Below are positions 1 to 8,488 of a stretch of DNA of 64,000 nucleotides, in pieces. The DNA comes from Sulfitobacter sp. DFL-14 (lineage in GTDB: Bacteria; Pseudomonadota; Alphaproteobacteria; Rhodobacterales; Rhodobacteraceae): positions 738,744 to 802,743 of the forward strand of contig NZ_QBFD01000015.1 in the NCBI RefSeq assembly GCF_003335585.1, given 5' to 3'. A program made the position numbers and the translations under genes. The notes beneath the pieces were generated by a model. That model was not told the origin of the DNA. It did not search any database and was given only the letters and a program-made list of their open reading frames with translations. The number at the start of each line of letters is the position of its first letter. Position 1 is the stretch's first letter.

Positions 1-466
1 CCTTTACCACGTTGCGCTCATTGGCCAGCGCATGGCTGGCAAACGAGGATTGCCCGAAGAAGTTCGAATGCACGGGCCCCGAACTGTCCTTAAGCGCCAC
101 GGACCCATCAGCACGCGTGCCAAAAAAGTTGCGTGGAAAGAACTCGTAGCAATAGGACATCGCGCCATCCTGACAGGAAGGGCAAGATCCACAGCTGTTA
201 TAAGTGATCACGACGCTGTCGCCGGGAGCAACCTTGGTCACCTTGGCCCCGACCGCTTCGACAATGCCTGCACCTTCGTGGCCCAGCACAACCGGCATCG
301 GCGTGGGCAGATGGCCCGCCATCACCGCAAGATCGGTATGGCAAACGCCGGTGGCGGTGATTTTGACAAGAATTTCGTCCGCGCGCGGCGCGTCCAATGT
401 AATGTTTTCGAGGCTCAACTCGCCGCCCACGTTGCGAGCGACGGCGGCTGTGATTTGCATGGTCAT
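1..466 (-). CDS. xylB: Zinc-dependent alcohol dehydrogenase, aryl/benzyl type (3' end outside window)
   Basis: This is the N-terminal part of a medium-chain zinc alcohol dehydrogenase; the gene runs off the left edge. The translation shows GVCHTD and GHEGAG, which carry catalytic-zinc ligands, then the four-cysteine structural-zinc loop [17 protein letters not shown]. Starts at 466 or 460 are both possible (M-T-M-Q-I-T). It lies 17 nt downstream of a benzaldehyde dehydrogenase gene on the same strand, so the pair probably forms one operon oxidising an aromatic alcohol through the aldehyde to the acid, as XylB and XylC do. The family call is firm. The aromatic substrate is inferred from the neighbour and from the XylR-like regulator beyond it. 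Confidence 0.85.
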   Translation of the reverse strand, partial: MTMQITAAVARNVGGELSLENITLDAPRADEILVKITATGVCHTDLAVMAGHLPTPMPVVLGHEGAGIVEAVGAKVTKVAPGDSVVITYNSCGSCPSCQDGAMSYCYEFFPRNFFGTRADGSVALKDSSGPVHSNFFGQSSFASHALANERNVVK

Positions 467-483
467 GTGATCTGGTCTCCGGC

Positions 484-1962
484 TCAGAAAGGGTATGGCG
501 TGGCCGCGGGTTTGGTGGTGATCCAGACCCATTGGCTGAATTCTTCCCAAATCGCGGGACCAGAGATTCGAGAGCCGTTGCCCGACTGCCCGCGTCCGCC
601 AAAGGGCGCGACGAAAGAGGCGTTCACGGTCTGATCATTGATATGCAGGTGACCGACCGGCAGGCGCAGACCCACAGCGCGGGCGCGGGCGACATCAGCG
701 CTGATGACCGACGCCACGAGGCCAAAGTTGGTCATCGTCGCCAGTTCAACTGCGTGATCATCATCCTTGTAGTCCACCACAACGGCAACGGGGCCAAAGA
801 TTTCCTCATCAAAGGCGCGCATACCGGGTTTGACGCCGGACAGCACTGTGGCCGGGAACAGCGTGCCCTTGGCCTTGCCGCCCACGTGGCAGGTCGCACC
901 CTTGGCCACGGCATCTTCGATAATGGCCTCGATCCGCTTGGCTTCACTTTCGGCAATCAGAGGCCCCAGCGCGCATTCTTCCTTTGCCGGGTTGCCCACG
1001 GGCAGGTGATGGGCCTTGGTGGTCAACTGCTGAACGAGGACCTTGGCCATCGCCGCAGGCGCAAGGATCAAGCCCGTCGCCATACAAATCTGTCCCTGAT
1101 GCAGCCAGGCACCCCAGGCACAATTTGAGGCGGCCACCTCCAGTTCAGCGTCATCAAGCACGATCAAAGCGTTCTTGCCGCCCAGTTCCAGCTGCACCTT
1201 TTTCAGGGTGCGGCCACAGGTTTCGCCCACCTTGGCGCCCACCTCGGGCGAGCCGGTAAAGGAAACCATGGCGATATTGGGGTCTTCGCACATGGCGGCC
1301 CCCACATCGGCCCCGCCAGGGACAATGTGCAACAGGTTCTCAGGCAGTCCCGCTGCCTCGAACACGCGGGCAATCATCAGCCCGCCAGTGATCGGCGTGC
1401 GCGGATCGGGTTTGTGGACCACCGCGTTGCCAGTGGCGAGCGCCGCCGCAATCGCGCGGATCGACAGGATCAGCGGAAAGTTGAACGGCGAGATCACGCC
1501 GACAACCCCATGGGCCACCCGGATCAGCTCTTCCTGGGCCTCGCGCCCATCGACGGAGACAAGAGATTGCGCCTGCTCTTGTGTTGCAGCCTGCGCAGCG
1601 GAGCGCAGAAAGCCGGCGCTGTGCTCGATCTCGATGCCAGCCTTCGGCGGGATTGAACCGCTCTCGGCGATGATCCAAGGCATCAGCTCCTCGGCGTTGG
1701 CCTGAAGCAGGTCTGCCGCGGCGTTCAGAATCTCCGCGCGCTTGGCCGGGGCTGTCGCCTCCCAGCTGGGTTGCGCCTTGCGTGCGGCTTGTGCTGCCGC
1801 GGTCAGGTCGGCAGGTGACGCGCGGCCCACCGTGGCCAGAACGGCACCATCAGCCGGGGCGGCGACATCATCAACCCCACCTGACCCGACGGCCCAGCCC
1901 CCGGTAAAGATCTTCCCAACCCAAGTTGAACTATCAAAAAATGTCTGCTGTGCGCCGTCCAT
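484..1962 (-). CDS. xylC: Benzaldehyde dehydrogenase (NAD+), XylC family
   Basis: A complete 492-residue aldehyde dehydrogenase that would oxidise an aromatic aldehyde to the carboxylate in the cytoplasm. Visible catalytic elements are the SPFNFPL oxyanion Asn (N161), the general base in LELGGKN (E259) and the nucleophile in GQICMATG (C293). The C-terminus ends in a Pro-rich YPF tail as in XylC proteins, and the segment HINDQTVN matches the XylC HINDQPIN region. A GGGAGGA-like ribosome site lies just before the start. It is the first gene of the xylC-xylB pair and is divergent from the regulator at 2202, which probably controls it. Which aromatic alcohol is used cannot be read from the sequence. 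Confidence 0.9.
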   Translation of the reverse strand: MDGAQQTFFDSSTWVGKIFTGGWAVGSGGVDDVAAPADGAVLATVGRASPADLTAAAQAARKAQPSWEATAPAKRAEILNAAADLLQANAEELMPWIIAESGSIPPKAGIEIEHSAGFLRSAAQAATQEQAQSLVSVDGREAQEELIRVAHGVVGVISPFNFPLILSIRAIAAALATGNAVVHKPDPRTPITGGLMIARVFEAAGLPENLLHIVPGGADVGAAMCEDPNIAMVSFTGSPEVGAKVGETCGRTLKKVQLELGGKNALIVLDDAELEVAASNCAWGAWLHQGQICMATGLILAPAAMAKVLVQQLTTKAHHLPVGNPAKEECALGPLIAESEAKRIEAIIEDAVAKGATCHVGGKAKGTLFPATVLSGVKPGMRAFDEEIFGPVAVVVDYKDDDHAVELATMTNFGLVASVISADVARARAVGLRLPVGHLHINDQTVNASFVAPFGGRGQSGNGSRISGPAIWEEFSQWVWITTKPAATPYPF

Positions 1963-2163
1963 GTCGTCCTCCCATTGAAATTACGCTGCCGGATCGGAAA
2001 CTCTTGTGGTTTCGCTTTCGGCAGCCGCCGTTCTGAGGGCAATGAGGTGCTATGTTGCGGGAATTGCGAAAGACTATTTTCGATCCTAGCTGAAATACAT
2101 CTCTAACATATTTAACTATAACGATAATTAATGTCTTGAAGGACGCATCACGATATTCATAAT

Positions 2164-2203
2164 ATGATGAAATCCGACAAACCTAGTCAGAGAATGATGA
2201 AAT
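2164..2203 (+). promoter_or_regulatory. Direct repeat ATGATGAAAT next to the regulator start
   Basis: The 10-mer ATGATGAAAT occurs at 2164-2173 and 2194-2203, 30 nt apart, and the second copy overlaps the ATG at 2202. The surrounding 240-bp divergent intergenic region (1963-2201) is AT-rich. It may serve autoregulation of the regulator or it may be chance. No sigma-54 promoter with correct spacing was found in the region. Confidence 0.25.
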
Positions 2204-3893
2204 GTCAGTCAGAATATCTCTCACCGAAGCCTCGCGCAGGGTGCCAAAAATTGTTGAGCAGGGCGACAGTCTGGAGCTGGACGAAGGCGCGGCCCCAACG
2301 CTGAACGACCTTGCAAGCGCGCTGCAATTTGCCCTGGGTGACGGACGTATCTGGCTCAATGATGAACGGATGGTGATGATCCAGACGCAGGTGCTTGGCG
2401 CGCTGCGGGCCCGGATGATTGCGAATTCCGGCATGGACCGTGCCCGCGAAGATCTGCTGCGCGTGGGCTGGGCACAGGGCGTGCAACTGGCTGAACTGGT
2501 CACAAAGCGGTTCAAACAGGACAATGTGACCGCCGCATTGGCCGCAGGACCGCGACTGCATACAATGGAGGGGTTTGCCAAAGTCATCACCAAACGTTTT
2601 GAGTTTGATGCCACCAAACAGCGCTATCTCGGTGAGTTTCACTGGCATGACAGCGTTGAGGGGACGGAACATCTGCGCGAATTCGGCGTTTGCGATTGCC
2701 CGGTCTGCTGGCTGCAACTTGGGGTGCCATCGGGCTATACCAGCACGCTACTCGGCTATCCGGTGATCTTTCGCGAGGTCGAATGTGTCGGTCAGGGGGC
2801 GCAGCGCTGCGTGGTGATCGGGCGCGATGCCGAAAGCTGGGGCGACGCTGCGCCGGAGCTTGAGCTTTTTGGCCTGCAAGGCAAGAAATCCGGTCCGGCA
2901 AAACCTTGGCAACCGCCCAGCAACTTCGAACTGCCCCCGCGCAAGGGCCTGACGCCAAAGCCACATGAACAGATCGTCGGTTCGTCTGCAGCGATCCAGC
3001 GCGCGAAGCGCCTGTTAGAGAAAGCCGCCGCTTTTGCCGAACCGGTCCTGTTGATGGGCGAAGCGGGCACCGGCAAAGAACATATTGCGCGCCATCTACA
3101 CGCGCGCGGGGCAAAACCTACCGCCCCATTTGTCCCGGTCAATTGCTCGGCTTTCCTCGGCACAAGCACGGCCGAGGTCGACATGCTCTTTGGTAAGGAC
3201 GGGCTCTTGCAACAAGCCCATGGCGGCACCCTGTTCCTGAATGATTTTGTCGCTCTGCCGATGACTTTGCAGGCCAGGCTGGCGTTGGTCCTGCATGATC
3301 GGGATCGCGAAACGCTGCCATTTCGTATCATTGCCGCGAGTGGCCAGCATCCGCTGGATGCCATGGCGGCGGGCAAGCTGCGCGCCGATTTGCAATACCG
3401 CCTTTCGGTCTTGCCGGTTCTCATCCCGCCGCTGCGCGAGCGCCGCGACGACATTCCCGAATTGATCGAGCACTTTCTTACGCTGCACCGCAGCCGCCAT
3501 GTCAAACCCCTGGACGGGCTGACGGGACAGGTCTACGACATGCTTCTGCGGTATGATTATCCTGGAAATCTGCGCGAGCTGTCGAACCTGATCGAACGCG
3601 GTGTGATCTATGCCGAACCTGGCGGAAAGATCGATATCTATCACGTCTTTTCCGTGATCGAAAAAGCACCTCAGGTCGCGGCGCGCGTGAAACCCGGCGG
3701 TGATCCGCATCGCCCGAAATCCATCACCGAGATCCACGATGGCCGGACGCTAGAAGAAATAGAGATCGAAGCCGTCCGTCTGGCCTTGGATGAAGCGGAT
3801 TGGAACGTCTCTGCAGCAGCCCGAAAGCTGGGTCTGACCCGGGCAAAGCTGGACTATCGAATGAAAAAATTCGGCCTTTCCTCAAATCGCTGA
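2202..3893 (+). CDS. XylR/DmpR-like V4R transcriptional regulator lacking the GAFTGA loop
   Basis: A 563-residue regulator of the NtrC/XylR type. Residues about 20-150 match the XylR N-terminal sensory region. About 150-210 form a V4R domain with clustered cysteines (GVCDCPVC and later VEC, QRC). The AAA+ domain spans about 255-480, with Walker A GEAGTGKE (286-293) and a Walker B-like GGTLFLNDF (341-349, Asn-Asp instead of Asp-Glu). A Fis-type HTH closes the protein (NVSAAARKLGLTRAKLDYR). The stretch that normally carries GAFTGA is shortened to FGKDGLLQQAHGG, so the sigma-54 contact loop is missing. By analogy with Rhodobacter NtrC it may act with a sigma-70-type polymerase. It is divergent from xylC and probably senses an aromatic ligand. 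Confidence 0.85.
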   Translation: MSVRISLTEASRRVPKIVEQGDSLELDEGAAPTLNDLASALQFALGDGRIWLNDERMVMIQTQVLGALRARMIANSGMDRAREDLLRVGWAQGVQLAELVTKRFKQDNVTAALAAGPRLHTMEGFAKVITKRFEFDATKQRYLGEFHWHDSVEGTEHLREFGVCDCPVCWLQLGVPSGYTSTLLGYPVIFREVECVGQGAQRCVVIGRDAESWGDAAPELELFGLQGKKSGPAKPWQPPSNFELPPRKGLTPKPHEQIVGSSAAIQRAKRLLEKAAAFAEPVLLMGEAGTGKEHIARHLHARGAKPTAPFVPVNCSAFLGTSTAEVDMLFGKDGLLQQAHGGTLFLNDFVALPMTLQARLALVLHDRDRETLPFRIIAASGQHPLDAMAAGKLRADLQYRLSVLPVLIPPLRERRDDIPELIEHFLTLHRSRHVKPLDGLTGQVYDMLLRYDYPGNLRELSNLIERGVIYAEPGGKIDIYHVFSVIEKAPQVAARVKPGGDPHRPKSITEIHDGRTLEEIEIEAVRLALDEADWNVSAAARKLGLTRAKLDYRMKKFGLSSNR

Positions 3894-4133
3894 CACTGTT
3901 TTCAGGAACGGTGCCCTGGACCGGCGGGCGGGATACCCATGGCAGGGATAGTCGATCGACAGCATGTGAGAACAAGCGGCACCCATACCGGGTCCTCTCG
4001 TTAGGTAAGCCATTGTTTTTCAACAAGAGCCTTGATTGTAAGCAGCGCGCGCCAGTGGAAAGCCTGAACGACACCGATAATACGATTTATGTAATTAAAG
4101 CATCTGGCGCGGGGAGTTGGCAAAACTTAGTGG

Positions 4134-4466
4134 TCAGGCGGCCAGTTTCCTGTGAGAGACAGTCAATCGCCCGTCAAGAACAGCAACTCTGGTGACGGCC
4201 ACGCAGTGGGCGCCTATCGGCGACCATCGCATCCTTCGACGTTTTCCCATACGAGCGTTTCCGATATCGTCGACACAGCCCTCGGCGCGTGAGGATGAAA
4301 TTGGAAAACCGTTGCGGTGCCGCCAGCCATAGTTGGTGACTGCGTCCCGGTAATTTGCCAGATAAGAGTACAGTTCGCGACAACGCGCCCAGACTCGTGC
4401 TGCAGCCACACGCACCATCTCAATGTTTCCGATGGGCGTTTGAAGAGTTCCGGTAGCCCCGCACTA
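4134..4466 (-). pseudogene. Transposase C-terminal remnant (ISKra4-like)
   Basis: An open stretch on the minus strand reads YGWRHRNGFPIS, then KRRRMRWSPIGAH. This resembles the conserved C-terminal end of ISKra4-type transposases (YG.R.R.G.PIS and K..MRWS..GAH). No N-terminal part is present and an in-frame stop lies upstream near 4464, so it is a fragment. It sits between the XylR-like regulator and the stress island and marks an old insertion boundary. The exact IS family is uncertain. The preceding stretch 3894-4133 holds no gene that I recognise. Confidence 0.55.
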
Positions 4467-4501
4467 CTGGCACGGGCTGACCGGTTCGAATTCAATCACA
4501 C

Positions 4502-5710
4502 TTACGACTTCTTCATGTCCCCGACGTTCTGCTTCCTGGCCTCGGTTTCCGCGGCGTCGGCGATGCGTTGACCCGCAGACTTGGCTTTGTCAGCGACCGC
4601 TTGCGCCGCGGAGTCTGCCGGAGCGGCATCATCCGCGTTTCTTTTGGCCTCGCTCACGATGTTCTTCGCTTCATCCGCGGCAGCCTTGGCGACCTCGCCA
4701 AGCTTTTGCTTTTCCTCCGCAAATATCCGCTCGGCATCGTCCATCAGCTCGTCGCTTGTTTCACCCAGATAGTGGTCTTCCATCCGGCTGCGTGGCAGGG
4801 CCGCACCCAAAGCCGCACCAAGAGCGACAGCCAGAGCGCCGGCGATCAGCGGCTGTTCTTCAAAGATGTCGACCGCGCGGTTTCGTCCTTGACGGGCGTA
4901 GGATGCCGCAGCATCACGGGCCTCGATAGCGCGCTCTCGTGCCGCAATCACGCGATTGCGCGCTTCTTCCGTCAGGTTTTCCGTGCCTTCAGCCAGGCGT
5001 TCGCGAAAGGCGGCAGCCCGTTCAGATGCCGACGAAGCAAGATTCTGGATGCTGTCGCCGACGGATTTTCCGGCATCGGTCACTGTATCCGCAGCATCTT
5101 TTGCCGTGTCAGTCATTGTTGATCCTGCGTTGCGTGCGGTATCCGCAACGCTTGAAGCCGCTCCTGAGATGCTCTCACCAGCACTGGAAGCCGTGTCACG
5201 GACCCTGCTTCTCACGCCTTGTCGATCATCGTCATCATCAGTCCGCGCCCACGAGGGAGTATCCTCATGACTTCCATAGCGGCCTGCATAATAGGATTTT
5301 GAGGGGTCTCCCGGTTGCGGTCCTAATGTGCGACCTTGTGGGGCGGATCCCGCACGGCTGCGAAGGCCAGTGCGACCAACGTGATCATGGTCATGACGAT
5401 CATCATCATAATCGGTTCGACCAAAACGCCGATCACGATCATAACGGTCACGCCCACCGGATTTGTCGCCCATCATCAACCAGGCAAGGCCCACACCGGT
5501 CAAGGCCAACGCAACCGGATTGCGCTTGACGGCTTCGGACACGGAACGACCGATGTCGCCGCCATGCGCGCGGAACTGGTCTGAAAATTGCCGTGCGACA
5601 TGCTCTATCGAAAATCTGTCCTGAAGATCGTCGAGCGTGTCCGTCAAACCCGCGCGTTCACGTTCGATATCGCGTTCAATTTCCTTGGGGCTGCGTGTAT
5701 CAGTTGTCAT
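4502..5710 (-). CDS. DUF3618 domain protein, membrane-anchored, with alanine-rich coiled C-terminus
   Basis: A 402-residue protein. Its N-terminus (SPKEIERDIERERAGLTDTL) is the DUF3618 signature, followed by a short hydrophobic segment (ALALTGVGLAWLMMG, about residue 70). A charged middle is rich in Asp and Arg. Then comes a long Ala/Asp/Lys amphipathic region resembling LEA-type or apolipoprotein-like helices, with a second hydrophobic stretch (PLIAGALAVALGAALGAALP) near 290-310. It is the last gene of a four-gene unit and overlaps the holin-like gene by 11 nt. Proteins of this kind commonly lie in alphaproteobacterial stress clusters. The molecular function is unknown. Confidence 0.8.
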   Translation of the reverse strand: MTTDTRSPKEIERDIERERAGLTDTLDDLQDRFSIEHVARQFSDQFRAHGGDIGRSVSEAVKRNPVALALTGVGLAWLMMGDKSGGRDRYDRDRRFGRTDYDDDRHDHDHVGRTGLRSRAGSAPQGRTLGPQPGDPSKSYYAGRYGSHEDTPSWARTDDDDDRQGVRSRVRDTASSAGESISGAASSVADTARNAGSTMTDTAKDAADTVTDAGKSVGDSIQNLASSASERAAAFRERLAEGTENLTEEARNRVIAARERAIEARDAAASYARQGRNRAVDIFEEQPLIAGALAVALGAALGAALPRSRMEDHYLGETSDELMDDAERIFAEEKQKLGEVAKAAADEAKNIVSEAKRNADDAAPADSAAQAVADKAKSAGQRIADAAETEARKQNVGDMKKS

Positions 5711-6098
5711 CGTAAACCTCCTTTACGGCCTGTGCATCGCGCTTAACGTTTTTCGCAGTCCGGGTTGGGGCAAGACTGCTGAGTTTCAGATCGTTCGTTC
5801 CCTTGTTGAGCATCACATAAGCAATGATCGCAAAGACCCCTCCGACGATCAGCGCTGACCAGCCCGCAGGTATGCCAGCCTCCGTGAGAGCCGCGACGAG
5901 CGCTGCGGAAAGAACGTTAAGGGCGGTCAGAGCAACTACAATCGCTCCGGCAATCATCCCTATGGCAACCCCGGCACTTTTGAGATTTTCGTTCACCTCG
6001 GCTCTGGCCAGATCAACTTCGTTGCGAACAAGGGAGCTGACATGCGTCAGTGCGTCACTGAGCAAACCCCCGGTCGATTTATTCGGATCCGTAGTCAT
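5700..6098 (-). CDS. Phage holin-superfamily-III-like membrane protein (DUF1469 type)
   Basis: A 132-residue protein with an N-terminal amphipathic segment (LSDALTHVSSLVRNEVDLAR) typical of the holin-X/DUF1469 family, followed by two transmembrane helices near residues 45-70 and 78-98. It probably sits in the inner membrane and, despite the family name, is not a lysis protein here. It overlaps its upstream gene by 4 nt (6095-6098) and its downstream gene by 11 nt, so the set is translationally coupled. The standing inference for such clusters is a role in envelope stress. Confidence 0.8.
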   Translation of the reverse strand: MTTDPNKSTGGLLSDALTHVSSLVRNEVDLARAEVNENLKSAGVAIGMIAGAIVVALTALNVLSAALVAALTEAGIPAGWSALIVGGVFAIIAYVMLNKGTNDLKLSSLAPTRTAKNVKRDAQAVKEVYDDN

Positions 6099-6658
6099 TG
6101 ATCATTCTCCCTGTGGCTGGCGGTGGATGAGGACGGCGTGTCTCGAACTGTTCCTGCGGTGGGGTGGCTGCGCGACCGGTCGCGCAAATCGACATACTGC
6201 GCGCGTTGTCCATATGATGAAGTATCAGGGTTTCCATGGTTTGACGCTTTTGCAAACCGTGTCGCCGCAAACCCGATCAGGGCGGCACTGCCCAGAAAGA
6301 CCATCGGATTGCGCTTGGCAAAGTCGGTGACGGCTCCCACCATCTCGCCCAGATCCTTGTCACGCATGGCGTCAGACGCATCGGCCAGACCTTCGACAAT
6401 TTGGCTGAACGTCCGTTCTTGGGGGGAACCGCTGCGCATCTCTTCCGCCGCTGTCCGCAAGGCCGAGGCGACACCTTTAACTTTATCGGCCGCGGCATCT
6501 TTTGCCTGACCTGCATAGTTCCCAGCTTCAGTTGCAACCGTGTCAGTTACGCCCTGTACGGTTGCTTTGGCTTCTTGCGTAGCAGCGGCTGTAGCTTCTT
6601 TGGCCTTTTCGCCGATAGGCTTGTCTGTGCCGGATTCGGTTTTGCTCGTATTCGTCAT
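6095..6658 (-). CDS. Small alanine-rich membrane-associated stress protein
   Basis: A 187-residue protein. The N-terminal 85 residues are rich in Ala, Thr, Lys and Glu (for example KEATAAATQEAKATVQG), like a soluble amphipathic helix. A single hydrophobic segment (NPMVFLGSAALIGFAATRF, about 118-136) precedes a polar tail. The arrangement resembles that of the DUF3618 protein two genes downstream (a polar helix, then KRNP before a membrane helix). No named domain was recognised. It follows a 22-residue membrane peptide and has a GGAGATCACT-type ribosome site. Confidence 0.65.
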   Translation of the reverse strand: MTNTSKTESGTDKPIGEKAKEATAAATQEAKATVQGVTDTVATEAGNYAGQAKDAAADKVKGVASALRTAAEEMRSGSPQERTFSQIVEGLADASDAMRDKDLGEMVGAVTDFAKRNPMVFLGSAALIGFAATRFAKASNHGNPDTSSYGQRAQYVDLRDRSRSHPTAGTVRDTPSSSTASHRENDQ

Positions 6659-6673
6659 AGTGATCTCCTTGAG

Positions 6674-6742
6674 TTAAAAGACAAAGGAAAGGACTGCGAG
6701 AACGACCACTACGAGGCCGATAAGATAGAAGACGTTGTGCAT
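6674..6742 (-). CDS. 22-residue hydrophobic membrane peptide
   Basis: A short reading frame encodes MHNVFYLIGLVVVVLAVLSF plus VF and a TAA stop. It is one transmembrane helix with almost no loops. A good ribosome site (GGGAGAAA) lies 6-7 nt before the ATG. The frame sits immediately upstream of the Ala-rich membrane protein and is the first gene of the minus-strand stress unit. Small helices of this kind are common in stress clusters but are usually not annotated. Function unknown. Confidence 0.6.
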   Translation of the reverse strand: MHNVFYLIGLVVVVLAVLSFVF

Positions 6743-6844
6743 TGGATTTCTCCCGGATTGTTCACGTTTCGGTTGTTGAGGATTTAGGCGTTTAATCGCT
6801 CTTCAGTTCCTGACGTGCCTGTTTGACTGGAATTTGCAGCAACT

Positions 6845-6870
6845 GGTGAGGCAAAGAACTCCGCCTCACC
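6845..6870 (-). terminator. Hairpin downstream of the YciF-like gene
   Basis: An 8-bp perfect stem (GGTGAGGC / GCCTCACC) with a 10-nt loop lies 15 nt beyond the stop of the YciF-like gene. There is no clear T-run after it on the minus strand. It separates the glycoconjugate operon from the small-membrane-protein unit and may be a terminator or an mRNA-stabilising hairpin. Confidence 0.45.
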
Positions 6871-6885
6871 AAAAGGCTGCTGCGC

Positions 6886-7374
6886 TCACGCCTTGGCGTC
6901 GATGTTCCTGGACCGTTCCGCAAGTTCGGTCATGAAATCGTCAGACTCGTAGATATTGTCCAAGGCTCGGTCGACCTTGCGCACGGCGTCGTCATTTCCG
7001 AGCGCCTCGGCGAATGCCTTGGTTGTTCCGAAACCGGCAATGCCGTAGTGGCACAGGCGTTGATATTGCGCGATGATCGCGACATCGAGTGCGGCGCCGC
7101 TCATGTCACTGTCGAGGGCATGCTTTCTGGCTTCTTTTACGAGCCCTTCCATGCCTTTACAGTGCTCTTTCTTCATTTCCGCGTCAGTGTCTTCGAGAAG
7201 TGATTTCAGAAGCCGGGTATGCTGATCGATCCCGTCCTTGGCCGAACTCAGCCGGTCGGCCAGGTTGCTGTCGGATGCCTTATCGGCCATGGCTGATACC
7301 ACATCCGACATCTGGTCATTCGCCGACCAGAGATCCTGGAGTTCTTCGATATAAAGGTCTTTCAACGTTGTCAT
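6886..7374 (-). CDS. YciF-like ferritin-fold protein (DUF892)
   Basis: A 162-residue protein that starts MTTLKDLYIEELQDLWSAND, the hallmark of DUF892/YciE-YciF proteins, which form dimeric ferritin-like four-helix bundles. Possible metal ligands are visible in EEL, DQHTR, EHCKG and YQRLCHYG. Family members are stress-induced (for example by osmotic stress), but the biochemical role is not settled. Its ATG follows the stop of the upstream glycosyltransferase after one nucleotide, with the AGGAG site inside that gene's end, so it is likely the eighth and last gene of the glycoconjugate operon. Confidence 0.85.
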   Translation of the reverse strand: MTTLKDLYIEELQDLWSANDQMSDVVSAMADKASDSNLADRLSSAKDGIDQHTRLLKSLLEDTDAEMKKEHCKGMEGLVKEARKHALDSDMSGAALDVAIIAQYQRLCHYGIAGFGTTKAFAEALGNDDAVRKVDRALDNIYESDDFMTELAERSRNIDAKA

Positions 7375-7375
7375 T

Positions 7376-8488
7376 TCAGGCTCCTTTCATGGTCGGCATT
7401 GCCGACGCATTGGTTTGAATGGGTGCGGACATGCGTACCTCAGGTGTGCGACAGGTCAGCAGATCGGGGTCAGCGGGGACAATCGCTGTCCCCTTGTCCG
7501 GCATGGGTCTGCCAAGATCGGAACTTGGCAGGGCCCCAGCCGGTACATTCGAAACGGATCTAAGCCGCTCCGAATTCCGGTAATCTTCAAGTATCTGGAT
7601 ATGTTGTGGCAGATCCCGCACGTTGAGACGGATTCGGGCCGGCACGTGGGGCGGCCAGGAGCCAAGCGTTTCGCCCGCGGCCTGTTCCATCAGCCAGTCC
7701 GCAGGCGGCAGGCAATCGTCGATCATGTAGTCCACGCCACAGATCCGCGCCTTCAGAGCATCCGACATTCCGCCTGCCGCGCGACCATGTAGACGACAGG
7801 AAGCCCGCACCGTCACGTCATTCGCGTGGCGGACGCGATGTCCCGCACTGCGAAGGGCGCGGACGATCTGGCGGTCTTCACCGGATCTCAGCGGCGCAAA
7901 CCCACCGACCGTGAAATAGGCGGCCTTGGTAAAGGCGAGGCTCGCCCCGGCCGCTTCGCCATGCGTGCCCGCGATATCCGCACATCCCGGCGCATGGCGG
8001 GCGTAAAAGTCCTGAACCAACTTTCTGTAGGTGCCTTCGCGTGTGGCAAGGTGCCGGTCCATGCGGTCGAGGATACCGGCCTCTTCCGCGATCAGGCCGA
8101 CGTTGCCGCAGACCGCGTCCACCCTCTCAAGATGCACACGGTTGCGCGCAATCCAATCGGGGGAGACGATGCAATCCGCATCCGTGGTCAGGATATACCG
8201 AAGGTCCGGCATGTCGCACAGCGCATGATCGCGGCCGATGCGCCGTGCCGTTCCGACACCCTGAGCAGGTGCAAGGGTGCGCTCCAGGACAACGAGGTGC
8301 AGACCGTGGCATTGGGCGGTATCGCGCGCCACCTCGGCGGTGCGATCCGTCGTGTCATTGACTGACAGGATGACCGTCACGCGCGCTGCATCCTGTTGGG
8401 TCAGGGCGATCAGGCATGCACCGATCCGGGCTTGCTCGTTGCGGGCCGGGATGATGACGGCTGTATCTTTCAGGAGGCTGCGCATCAT
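7376..8488 (-). CDS. Glycosyltransferase family 2 protein
   Basis: A 370-residue GT-A-fold enzyme. It begins LKDTAVIIPARNEQARIGAC, has the nucleotide-sugar metal motif in TTDADCIVSPDW, and an acceptor-side acidic motif in GEDRQIVRALRSAG. No membrane helix is evident. It transfers a sugar from an activated donor to an unknown acceptor. It overlaps the methyltransferase gene by 4 nt at 8485-8488 and is the seventh gene of the tightly coupled operon. The C-terminal 80 residues are not recognisable. Confidence 0.85.
   Translation of the reverse strand: MMRSLLKDTAVIIPARNEQARIGACLIALTQQDAARVTVILSVNDTTDRTAEVARDTAQCHGLHLVVLERTLAPAQGVGTARRIGRDHALCDMPDLRYILTTDADCIVSPDWIARNRVHLERVDAVCGNVGLIAEEAGILDRMDRHLATREGTYRKLVQDFYARHAPGCADIAGTHGEAAGASLAFTKAAYFTVGGFAPLRSGEDRQIVRALRSAGHRVRHANDVTVRASCRLHGRAAGGMSDALKARICGVDYMIDDCLPPADWLMEQAAGETLGSWPPHVPARIRLNVRDLPQHIQILEDYRNSERLRSVSNVPAGALPSSDLGRPMPDKGTAIVPADPDLLTCRTPEVRMSAPIQTNASAMPTMKGA

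Noticed and set aside
2037..2055. A sigma-54-like promoter on the minus strand upstream of xylC (TAGCAC..TTGCC)
   Set aside because: The distance between the two boxes is one nucleotide too short and the first box has AG instead of GG, and the adjacent regulator lacks GAFTGA.
6770..6830. An EcfG promoter upstream of the 22-residue peptide gene (GGAAC present on the minus strand)
   Set aside because: No CGTT-like -10 box lies at 16-17 nt; the nearest is CGCC at 15 nt.
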